From positions 13,833,258 to 13,897,257 of the forward strand of contig CM035169.1 in NCBI GenBank assembly GCA_020205615.1: 64,000 nucleotides of DNA, read 5' to 3'. Positions 1 through 9,316 of this stretch are shown one piece after another. The notes beneath the pieces were generated by a model. It had not been told where the DNA came from. It did no database searches and was given only the letters and a program-made list of their open reading frames with translations. The translations under genes and the position numbers were made by a program. This stretch comes from Panax quinquefolius (lineage: Eukaryota; Streptophyta; Magnoliopsida; Apiales; Araliaceae). Every line of letters starts with the position of its first letter. Within the stretch, counting starts at the first letter, position 1.

Positions 1-309
1 TTTTCATGGAAATATTCTTCCGATCATTCTTGAATTTTACTAATTTGGGACGTTAATAATTCCCGGATAAAATAATTCTTGAACTTGTTTTATTGAATTC
101 TTATATCATTGTCATCATCCTCATGTTTATATTTTTTTTAAAGTCATACATGGCACCAGAAGTGCATAGATGGACTTGGTATGATTATGACGAGAGACTA
201 TTCGGTGTAATCATAGTAGTAATGTTACAAATGATGTGGTAAAAATCCTCATTGGTCAGTAGTGCATTGATGGACGATTGTTGGCATGATCATGACCATT
301 AATGAATAC

Positions 310-1615
310 ACAAATATTCTCGGCGTGGTGCATTATGAATAAGCGTGGTCGCGATATCTAAAGAATATCCTTGGCCATAGTGCGGGGTGATTCGATGATG
401 TAAAATATTTATTAAAGGCGAGTCTCATTTATAAATGATGATGAAAAACCTTTTAAAACCTAAAAGATAGTAGACTTTATTTTCTACTTGACTCTTTTAA
501 TGGATTAGATATTCATTGCAGATTAAACCTGATTTATATTATTAGATTTTATCGGTTTAACATTATTAAAGACTATTGATAATTTATTTCGCATTATCTT
601 AGTCATAATATTTCTTCTTGGGCTAGTTGAGCTCACCCTTTCTTTCACCGTTCTCTTGAGGAAATGATAATATAAATTTGGGACGAGTCTGGGAACGCAG
701 TGATGGTCACGAAGATAAGATTAGTAGTCCTCACTATTCTCGTAAAATAGTGTGATAATAACTCTGTAATGAGGACTTTTTATTTGAGTTTGTATAATAT
801 CTAGTAGAGCGATATTTGTATTTAAACTCACGATTTATATCGTATTGTATACACTACAGTTATGTTAATAAGTTGTTTTAAATTACGCACCATGTAAGTG
901 TCGCACCCAAGATGGGTGATGTATACCTAATTTTGGGGGGCGCCACATTTGGCCTTTAGTGCAAAAGATGAAGCAGTGTTGAGATGAACACGACCGATTG
1001 ATGAATATCTTTGGCACTCAGTAGTGCAAAGATGAATATTTGATTTGAGATGAATATTGATTGATGTTGTTAGGGGATAAAATATTGATGATGGATCGTT
1101 AAATTCATAGATTATAGTAGATTTCATTCTCTACGTAACTCTTCTATGAATTATTATTTCACCGCGAATATTGATTTAAAATTTGTTGTCTATCAGATTC
1201 TATTAGATTTTTCCCCGTTGAAGACTAACGATAATTTGTTGTATATTATCTTAGTCATAATATTCTTTCTTGGGCTAGTTGAGCTCACCCTTTTTCTTGT
1301 TGTTCCATTTTTCTTCTCGGAGAGGCGAGAATGTAGCGAAGTCTTAGTCGGGGTATGGAATGAAGGTTAGAGAGAGTTGTTTAGTAGTCCTCACCATTTT
1401 GTAAAATAATGTATCAATAATTATGATGGGGATTTATTTGCGTGTGGATATTGGCTCAGAAGACAATATTATATTTAAACTCACGGTATATATTGTCGTA
1501 TTTCACACGACATTTGTATTATTGAAGTTGTAGTTTGCTTCTTGTACCATGTATTTGGCGACTCAGAATGGGTGTTGTGTATACCTATTTTGGGGGCGTC
1601 ACATTTTGTTTTGCA
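310..1615. repeat. Two tandem LTR-like repeat units
   Basis: Two diverged copies of a unit of about 655 bp lie head to tail, roughly 310-950 and 951-1615. Both share the stretch around TTGGGCTAGTTGAGCTCACC (about 617 and 1271) and both end in a GGGGGCG(C/T)CACATTT motif (about 938 and 1596). The same distal motif (ACCATGTATTTGGCGACT, then a TTTTGGG..TCACA end) closes the solo LTR at 35247-36875, so these are probably the 3' parts of related Ty3/gypsy LTRs. No coding sequence is seen. The part before 310 contains shorter degenerate copies of GTAGTGCATxGATGGAC and no gene. Confidence 0.6.
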
Positions 1616-1714
1616 ATCATAGTTTGCTAAAATGCAGTTGGATCTAATCAATAGTCAATTCCGTTCGTACTACTGAGTTTATGTGAACACTTCAAGGAAA
1701 AACAATGGGTACAC

Positions 1715-1909
1715 AATAATAGATTCATAACAGTTGAGGAGAAGATGGCAATCTTCTTAACCATCATAGGCCATAATGAACGCTTTAGAGTTATAAAACG
1801 CAGATTTCAACATTCTACCCAAACAATACATAGATATGATGATCAAGGCGTAGAATTTATGGTTAATCTACGTGAACAAATTGCACTTCAACTCTTAACA
1901 ACTGTTTGA
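1715..1909 (+). pseudogene. PIF/Harbinger transposase remnant (internally deleted)
   Basis: A 65-codon stretch, in frame up to a TGA at 1907-1909, reads like two joined parts of a plant HARBI1-type transposase. The first is the N-terminal helix-turn-helix region (VEEKMAIFLTIIGHNERFRV, RRFQHSTQTIHRY). The second is the C-terminal motif (NLREQIALQLL). The catalytic DDE domain that should lie between them is absent. This is a deletion derivative of a PIF/Harbinger element, not a functional transposase. The family call rests on recognised motifs and was not searched. Confidence 0.6.
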
Positions 1910-2039
1910 AGTTAATTTAATTTGTATGGTTGAATTATTATGCTATGTTAATATTTTTGGGACATGATACTATGTTTGAAGTTAATTTAATTAAATGACG
2001 TTTTCATTTTTATTTTATCATCATTGTGGTCAAAATATT

Positions 2040-2275
2040 ATAAATATGTATTTAAAATACTATTCAGACCTTCTGATTATCAAACAGGTTTTATTTAAAC
2101 CGTTCAGAGGGTTAAAATGGTAAAATACTGTTATTCAGACATTTTGGAAAAATTAATTATCAAACAATATTTTTTCATTCAGACACAATTCTATTCAGAT
2201 ACTCTATATTATTCAGACATCTAAACTGTTCAGGTCTTAACACTCAATTTTATCAAACACAAATCACAGTTTTTT
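2040..2275. repeat. TTCAGAC-rich subterminal repeat block
   Basis: The motif ATTCAGA(C/T) occurs at about 2063, 2133, 2176, 2192 and 2211, with TTCAGGTC at about 2229, interspersed with ATCAAACA. Short direct repeats of this kind are typical of the subterminal region of PIF/Harbinger or hAT MITEs. A Harbinger transposase remnant lies just upstream. I could not place terminal inverted repeats with confidence. Confidence 0.45.
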
Positions 2276-2444
2276 ACACAATATGTTGACATCTGTCCTA
2301 CCACATAAACTGCCATCTGTCCTTCTAACCTTACAACACCTGTACATCCTGCATGTCCTTTACAAAAATACCCTTCAAAACAGAACCCCTCTAAAATAAT
2401 ATATGGAAACATAAATCTGGCTTCCAACGGCACATAACCTTCGA

Positions 2445-2670
2445 CCGGCGCAATTGATGGAGTCTTTTGCTCATACATGCTACGATCGGCAAATACATCG
2501 TCACATTACCTTCGATCGGCGCATACATGCTATCACCGGCATATAATCTCCAAGCTCGCATCAATTGATGGAGTCTTTTGCTCATACATGCTAGATCGGC
2601 ACATAACCTTCGATCGGCGCATACATGCTATCACCGGCACATAATCTCCGAGCTCGCATCGCTTGCCATG
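2445..2670. repeat. Tandem repeat, about 111 bp period, two copies
   Basis: The sequence beginning AATTGATGGAGTCTTTTGCT recurs at 2452 and 2563. Each copy continues through CATACATGCTA, GATCGGC(A)CA, ACCTTCGATCGGCGCATACA and TATCACCGGCA(T/C)ATAATC. The second copy runs straight into an ATG at 2668. Confidence 0.75.
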
Positions 2671-2781
2671 TCGTCGTCTGAAATCGGACTTCCGGGTATC
2701 CGAAACCCCTACCACCGATTTTTCTCGGCACGCGGCACCGACTTATTTAAGTATGGGTTTCTATTTGATTTTATTGATTAG
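2668..2781 (+). other. Unrecognised first-exon-like ORF
   Basis: An ATG at 2668 opens a 37-codon frame (beginning MSSSEIGLPGIRNPYHRF) that ends at TAG 2779-2781. Its base composition is more gene-like than its surroundings. It may be the start of another captured gene or a chance ORF created where the tandem repeat ends. I do not recognise it. Confidence 0.25.
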
Positions 2782-3301
2782 GTACTTTCCAATAGTCTGT
2801 TTTGATTTCCTCCATGTGTGGGTCAAATTTTGAATAGTTAAAATAGAATCATGTCTAGCTTTTGATTAAATTTTTTGTTTCTGCTAAACATAAACATACA
2901 GTGCTGATTTTGTTATTGGCTAGATGGGTACTAACCTGGTAATCTTCTCCAATTGATGGTCAAAGTATGCTTATATCTGTTTCTGTAGAATCTTCTGATC
3001 TGTTACATCTTAACTGTGTTGTTGTGGTAGAAGAGAGTATATTTTCTGTATACTTAAAATAGAATCATGTCTAGCTTTTGATTAAATTTTTTGTTTCTGC
3101 TAAACACAAATGACTCTTTGAGCTTTACCTTGATCCTGAAGAAGGTACTATAAGATATTCATATTTGTATGAGAGTTCAATGAAATTTTCCTGTATTGGT
3201 TTTCGAAAAAATAATTTATTTAACAATTTTGTGTTTATGCTTCATTATAGCTGATTGATCTAAAAATGAAATTTTGTGTTTAGTTCAACGTGAATGATCT
3301 A

Positions 3302-4170
3302 AAAATGACCAGGTAATTCTACATTCTTTAGATTCTTATCTTACTTTAAAATACTCTATTCCACAAAGTTTCATTTATCAAAAAAAAATAAAGAAAAAGA
3401 ATCACGATTAGTAATTTTTCCATTGATATTAGTATAAGAAAACATAATGTCCTCAAGTTCACCACCATAATTTTAGTATGATGCAATAACATATAAACTT
3501 GAACATTTGTGTCTACCAGCATAGATTGCTTCATTTATACAGCTGAATTGATTTGCCATATTGCAGGAGAAGTGCCTATTACAATTGGAATTGAGAATAA
3601 CCTCACTTGCTGTGCAGAATGTTCCAAGAATTTCACAAGAGAAACTCAAAGCATAGCAAGCGCAACTAATAAAAATGAGTCTGCCACTACTTCCACCAGC
3701 TCAAGTTTGCCCTCATGGCTGCAGCAGTACAAGGATGATAACAGAAAATGGTCTAAAAATGACCAGGTAATTCTACATTCTTTAGATTCTTATCTTACTT
3801 TAAAATACTCTATCCCACAAAGTTTCATTTATCAAAAAAAATAAAGAAAAAGAATCACGATTAGTAATTTTTCCATTGATATTAGTATAAGAAAACATAA
3901 TGTCCTCAAGTTCACCACCATAATTTTAGTGTGATGCAATAACATATAAATTGAGAATGAAAAGTATCGCTCTCTAGAATTTACCACTTGCAAGGTATGA
4001 TAATATCATTTACTCAATTGGAACTCCAATGTTTAATGCCTGCCAAATTTAATTTTTTATTGTAATGAGTGGTTATTTGGTGTTATGCTCTGTCTTTATA
4101 AACTTGAACATTTGTGTCTACCAAAGATAGATTGCTTCATTTATACAGCTGAATTGATTTGCCATATTGA
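3302..4170 (+). repeat. Internal duplication of the SMXL-fragment intron
   Basis: The segment at about 3302-3568, starting AATGACCAGGTAATTCTACA, recurs at about 3760-3950. Its distal part (AAACTTGAACATTTGTGTCT to GATTTGCCATATTG) recurs at about 4099-4170. The offset is about 458 bp. A shorter duplicate (TAGAATCATGTCTAGCTTTT) occurs at about 2845 and 3060. The copies are nearly identical, so the duplication is fairly recent. Confidence 0.8.
3567..3766 (+). pseudogene. Captured exon of a SMXL4/5-like (double Clp-N) gene
   Basis: A 200-bp exon has a TTGCAG acceptor before it and a CAG|GTAATT donor after it. It encodes the middle region typical of SMXL-type proteins: a CC-x2-C motif (LTCCAECSKNF), then a serine-rich spacer and SSLPSWLQQYKDDNRKW. 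In SMXL/HSP101-like nuclear proteins (strigolactone or phloem-development regulators) this lies between the Clp-N and P-loop regions. No other SMXL exons are nearby, so this is a fragment. The family call is from memory of motifs. Confidence 0.55.
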
Positions 4171-4503
4171 TAGAGAATAATTCATTTGTTGTTCAATTTT
4201 GCTATTTTAGCTTACTATTAGTATCGATCTGTAAGCACTACATTTATATTATCAGCATAGACCAGAGAGACGTAAAAAAATTAGCGATTTGCTTTGGAAA
4301 TTCATCAACAAAAAGACGAAACAGGAGATGAATAGAGTAAGAAAGGGACAAATCTTTTTGTAATTCAGCTCTCATACTGCTAAGATAATTAAATTTTGTA
4401 TGCTAATCTCCCCACCCCGGGTCGTCCCTGAATAACAATTTCTATTTTCCTTATACAACAGTTTATAATTTTTGTGTTCTCCGTCAAAATAACACTAATG
4501 CAG

Positions 4504-5035
4504 ATATGCGACATGGTTGCAATTGCAAAATTAATGAATGCCACTCTGGTTATTCCTTCTCTTGATCAAAGATCCTATTGGACGGACCCAAGGTATTTTT
4601 TTTTTATATTTTTTCCCCTTTTGGTTGGGTCTAGCTGTTGCAATTGTATAATCTTCTAATGCTTTTCGCAGTGATTTTAAAGATATTTTTGATTGGAAGC
4701 GCTTCATTGCCACCACATTATGCTGCAAAGAAACCCTATCTAAATACTGCTATTTCCTGTTCTAAGATTTTGGAAATTATACTGCCACTTCCCTATTGTC
4801 CCATTTGATTTGAGTGTCTCTAGAACCATTTCTTACCTGCTTCTTAATTATGCAGGCGAGTTACTACATAGGGGAGATGTATTAGTTGTTAAAAAAGCAT
4901 AAGGTGATCAAGTTTACACATACTGATTCACGACTTGCCAACAATGGAATCGCAGGCTCTATCCATAGGCTTAGGTGTCGTTCCAATTATGAGGCCCTTC
5001 ATTACACTTAGGAGATTGAGGAGCTATTAGAATCA
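4504..5035 (+). pseudogene. Captured O-fucosyltransferase (DUF246) fragment
   Basis: Three exon-like pieces match the plant GT106/O-fucosyltransferase family in order. The first is 4504-4592 ([20 protein letters not shown], donor AG|GTATTT). The second starts at 4672 (SDFKDIFDWKRFI) and joins directly, out of frame, to PPHYAAKKPY. The third is about 4857-5035 ([35 protein letters not shown]). The last piece has in-frame TAG codons (about 4880 and 5008). The N-terminal membrane anchor and the C-terminal catalytic half are missing, so this cannot make an enzyme. Confidence 0.75.
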
Positions 5036-5252
5036 TTTGTATACCCAGTTTTTGATAATATTGTAGCCACATTAACAAGTAACAGAAGAATAAGGGAGAG
5101 AAGAAAAGGAAGACCATGAAGGCCTTACGTTGTAATGGAACACGTTTATGGAAATAACTCTGACTGGAGATTCAACGATGTATTATGCATAAGATTTCTT
5201 AGACAAAGTTTTGATTTATTGTTATTGGAATTATTTTTCCTTTTTTTAAGAT

Positions 5253-5560
5253 AGAAACATTGAGTCTGGGAATGGTGACAAATTTGCAATATACTGGGAA
5301 TGAAACGAACCTGCTGCTGATGGCAGTTTGACATACACCCAGCTGCTCCAGAGAGTGTGCCAGGTCTGTCTATCTCTATGTTGAATTTGTGGCCTATAGT
5401 TGGATTTCATTAAATGAATTGTTGATGGGTTTCATATGTACTTTCCTACAGCTTGCTAATTTCTTAAAAGATATTGGTGTTAGAAAAGGTGATGCAGTTT
5501 GATTTACTTACCGATGTTAATGGAATTGCCAATCGCAATGCTTGCATGTTCTCGAATTGA
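5253..5560 (+). pseudogene. Captured acetyl-CoA synthetase fragment
   Basis: The exon-like piece 5253-5362 encodes GNGDKFAIYWE, a stop, then NEPAADGSLTYTQLLQRVCQ. It is followed by an intron and LANFLKDIGVRKGDAV at about 5452-5499. A further step in another frame gives YLPMLMELPIAMLAC. This order matches the N-terminal third of plant AMP-forming acetyl-CoA synthetase (ACS). The AMP-binding signature and the rest of the enzyme are absent, and stop and frame changes are present. Confidence 0.7.
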
Positions 5561-5984
5561 TGATTCTTAGTATGAGCAAAAGAAAACCAAATGGATGGTA
5601 ACTAATGTTAGCATTCATGGATCTTATGCTATGGGATGTACGTGTGCAGCTGTGCTCTAGAATTCTTCCTCGAATATATGTTATAGATCTTTCTGGATAC
5701 ATCACTCCTGGAAACTGCAAGTGAACACTGTTATCACTACACCATTTTACAACACAGGTGACTATCTAAAGTAATGTCCAATTGTATTTGATAGATAATT
5801 GTAATACCATGATTACGTCTGGCTAATATGTATTTTGGAATCTATTTATTGCATTTGTTTTGGAGTTATCATGCATACACTTGCAACACATCTTGTGCAA
5901 GTTTGCCACTATAAACTAAGGCCAATGCATCTTTTTACAGTATCAGTTTCTTGTGGAGCTCTGAGAAACTGTTTTTTTTTATGC

Positions 5985-6241
5985 TACGTTTGCATTGGAG
6001 AGAGGAATCCAGTTAATCATTGCTGGTGCAGGTGGTGCGGCTCACTTGCCAGGTTAGCATATATCACAGTGCTTCATAAATTCCCTTATAGTGCTCTATT
6101 GTTGTATGTGCATTGAATTAAGTTCTGATGATTGAAGGCATGGTAGCTGCATTGACTCCCTTGCCTGTTATTGGTGTTCCTGACTTCCTGTCTGGCGCTT
6201 CTGCATTGGATGGACTCGACTCTCTTCTCTCAATTGTTCAG
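5985..6241 (+). pseudogene. Captured AIR carboxylase (PurE domain) fragment
   Basis: Two adjoining exons encode part of the PurE domain of plastid phosphoribosylaminoimidazole carboxylase (purine synthesis). The first is about 5985-6052 (ALERGIQLIIAGAGGAAHLPG, donor CAG|GTTAGC). The second is 6138-6241 (GMVAALTPLPVIGVP, then LDGLDSLLSIVQ, donor CAG|GTACTT). The GAGGAAHLPG substrate loop is intact. The sequence between GVP and LDGLDS differs from the usual one. The PurK half and the C-terminus are missing. Confidence 0.8.
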
Positions 6242-6530
6242 GTACTTCTTCATAATCAAAAGATATCACAGTATAAACCACCTAAACTTTTATAACGAGT
6301 GTTAACTTGAATTATTCTCTGGTTTAACAATTTCTGGTTTCAAGTCTTTCAACTCGCATTTCGGTTCCTCCATAATATTAGTAAAGCAGTCACTATATTT
6401 TTTATTTTTTAAATTATGATGGACCTGTTTCTCTTTTAATAAATGGAGGTGAGAGCTTGATTGGGTTCGGTCGTAGTTTGTCTATGCTGCTATTTCTTCT
6501 TGAAAATTGATAATTTAATTAATCTTTCAG

Positions 6531-6697
6531 GTGTATGAAGGTGTCGTCTATATGCATCAAGGGAAAACATATCTGCTGAAGAAGTTAGATTTATCAAGTA
6601 AAATTGCTTTATGTCAAGAAGCCGACTTGAAGTATTACACAAAAACTCGTGATTACACCGATATTCACGTCATAGGTGGGAGTGCAGACAAGTTTTG
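6531..6697 (+). pseudogene. Captured HRQ1-like RecQ-family helicase fragment
   Basis: After a CTTTCAG acceptor the sequence encodes VYEGVVYMHQGKTYLLKKLD and then YYTKTRDYTDIHVIGG. This resembles the C-terminal region of plant HRQ1/YprA-type DExH helicases (DUF1998-containing). The frame then reaches a TGA. It is the last recognisable gene fragment before the Helitron-like terminus at 7650; 6700-7600 holds only AT-rich DNA. Confidence 0.55.
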
Positions 6698-7650
6698 AAA
6701 CTTTATTCAAAGGGTGTGTCCTGATTGCTAAGTTATTCAATCTATTTATCTTGTGCAGATGAGAATTGTTAGGCAATAGCTTTTTTGCCAAGTTTTGGTC
6801 CTCGGTGCTTTGGCTTAACTTGCTACTTTCTGGTCCCTGGTCTACTGAACATAAATTTTAGATGGAAATAGGGTAATGAAGTATATTGGAGCAAAAAAAA
6901 AAAACAGTAGGCTACCATGCGGTTTTTCTGCTGTAACATACCTGCCTTCATAAGGAAGTATATTTTTTTTTCTTTTCTAATCTAGCTGGTTGTATATACC
7001 AATTTCAAAATTGCTTAAAATTCTGTATAGAAATTGCATCAGTTCATGTGTTGATGGATGAATGCAGTCAACTTGTATCTCTATTCATGTTTTTTTCCTC
7101 AGTTACCTTCCTTTATCAGGAGGCCAGTTTTTGTTTAACCAATTAGAAGATGGTGCTTTATCTTTCCAATTTTCAGTTGTCCATATTGCAAATTAACTAT
7201 GAAATGAGATGGCGTGTACCATTTTTTAAACTTGTATTTGCTGGTTGCTTTTAATTATCATATTGTGTATTGGGTTTATGCTATGTTTGGATTTGAAGGA
7301 AATGAATGTAATGAAATAAAAGTGGCCAAATTAATCATGGGTTGATAGGATTCTGTTTTCCTAAAAAAAAATTCACACAGGAGAGGTTACATGAAGTTAA
7401 CTTTGGTCAAAAACTTGAAATAATTGTTACAAAAAATACCTTGAAACAAAGCAGAAGATGTAATGCACAAACTGATAAACTCTCAACACTACTCCCTACA
7501 ATGTATATTCATTTGTTTTTCTGTGTAAAATTTGATCATCGCACAACAATTCTACCATCTTCTTATTATATTTTAATTTATTAATTATACATACACATTT
7601 ATTATTAAATATTTGAATAATCCAGCCACAACGCGCGAGTTTGTATCTAG

Positions 7651-8345
7651 TTTTTTTTCCTATTTTGGAGTTATTTTTTCAATTAGGAAATTAAATTCCT
7701 AATTTACGTTACTAGAAAATACTTGTGTAATATTGAGTGTTATTTTAATATTTATTCTATTAATTTTTATACCAAAAAGGGTAAATATAATACTTATTAA
7801 TTTTTAAAATAAATTTAAGACATTACAAACTCAGCTTAAAAATAATTATCAATAATCAATATAATGATAAATATTTTAAAATGTATAAATGTACTAGTAA
7901 TTAAAATCTTGTTATTTCGTAATCATCAATAATAAATATAATGACAATTTTACCTATTTTTGGTATAAAAATTAAGGCCTAAATATAGATTAATACCCTT
8001 AACTTTAAGTTTATTTCATAATCATCAATAATCAATATAATTAATTTTTTATACCAAAAAGGGTAAAATTGTCATTAAAAATTAATAATGGTCTTATATT
8101 TACCCTTTTTGGTACAAAAATAATTGAATAAATATTAAAATGGGACTCAATATTACACAAGCATTTTTAGTCACGTGTCGATGTCGTACCATTAATTTTA
8201 CACAATCAATTAGACGTAATTATAAAAAAAAATTAAAAGTTTAATTTCCTAATTAAAAAAATTGAGAAGACAATCTCTAAAGTGAAATAAAAAATAAAAA
8301 ATTAATTCCCTAATTGATAAGACAACCTCAAAATAGAAAAAAATT
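7651..8345. repeat. Large imperfect foldback (MITE-like) element
   Basis: The left arm from 7651 (TTTTTTTTCCTATTTTGGAG, then CAATTAGGAAATTAA) is the approximate reverse complement of the right arm, 8301-8345 (TTAATTCCCTAATTGATAAG, then CTCAAAATAGAAAAAAA). Inner segments also pair: ATACCAAAAAGGGTAAAT near 7771 with TTTACCCTTTTTGGTAC near 8100. The element is non-coding and AT-rich. It abuts the Helitron-like 3' end. Confidence 0.65.
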
Positions 8346-9316
8346 AAAAGTTTAGAGTATTAATTCATAGACCTTTTTTTCTCTGGTTACCAAAAGGATG
8401 GATGAGATAAAGTAGTTAATATGTCGAGAGTTCATTACGTTAAAAAATAAAAAATAAAATTCTTTATATAATTTTGTGGGGTTATTAAAATTAAATTTTA
8501 AAAAAAATGCTCAAATGAGTTGACTAGAAGTCAAATCTGAAATTTGAGAAGTTTGATGCACAGCTAAATTGGTGTATTCAATATGGTGATCACTTCAAAT
8601 TTTGTATCTAATTAAAATGTATATTTATTATACGGAGAATCAAAGTATAAATATCTACAATTGTGCTTCCAATAAATTAAAGTTCTAGTTTAGCTGTGGT
8701 GTTTTTTTTTGGCAAACATACTAGAATGTCATACAAATTTGAGACAGCAATTTCAAAAACTTCATCTAGGGTGGTTGCTTTTAGTGAAACGATTTTGCCA
8801 AGAAAATTGTTCAGAAAAAAGGTACCATTTATTGACAAGTAACTGTATCAAATGTTTCTTTTTGGAATGGGGCTAAGAATTTTAGTCCAAACAACTAAGA
8901 TATAGGACAAGAAGAATCTGATCTGCCTGAGAAAAATAAACAAATCAAGCAAAACAGGGGAAGAATACTAGTTCAAATCAGTAAGCCTAGCTCCGCATGT
9001 TTCCTTGTTGCTCTGGAAGCTTCGGAATTCTCCCACTGGATCTGACGGAAACTCTATGAGATATCACTGTCTTTAAATATTATTCTAGACAGGCTTGCGC
9101 ATGAATGAAGCAGCATGGAACAACTTCAGTGATCTGCATGTAATATCTTAACATTATTTCAAGTGTCGCAACAATTCAAAAGAATAATTTCACAATAAAA
9201 ATAAACAAAATATGCTTTGACATCATGGGAAGCAAACTTGCGTATCATCATCGAGCCATGTTCTTATAGTATAAATAAGCACCAACATATTATAAAGAAC
9301 AAGAACCAACCTCGTA
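8346..9316. other. Gene-free flank, includes 3' region of the methyltransferase gene
   Basis: This is AT-rich DNA with no supported ORF. The part next to 9317 is the presumed 3' UTR of the minus-strand methyltransferase gene. I see no clear repeat or RNA gene. Confidence 0.5.

Larger units (their letters stand above)
2668..7650 (+). mobile_element. Candidate gene-capturing Helitron-like element (5' end not defined)
   Basis: Exon-sized pieces of at least five unrelated plant genes follow one another on the plus strand, several with GT/AG borders intact: SMXL-like, O-fucosyltransferase, acetyl-CoA synthetase, AIR carboxylase and HRQ1-like helicase. The segment ends at 7631-7650 with a GC-rich short palindromic stretch (ACGCGCGAGT), about 7 nt, then CTAG followed by T. 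This fits the plant Helitron 3' end (hairpin, CTRR, insertion before T). A 5' TC end could not be identified, so the left limit given is only the first ORF start. A Pack-MULE is an alternative, but no long inverted repeats were seen. Confidence 0.5.
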
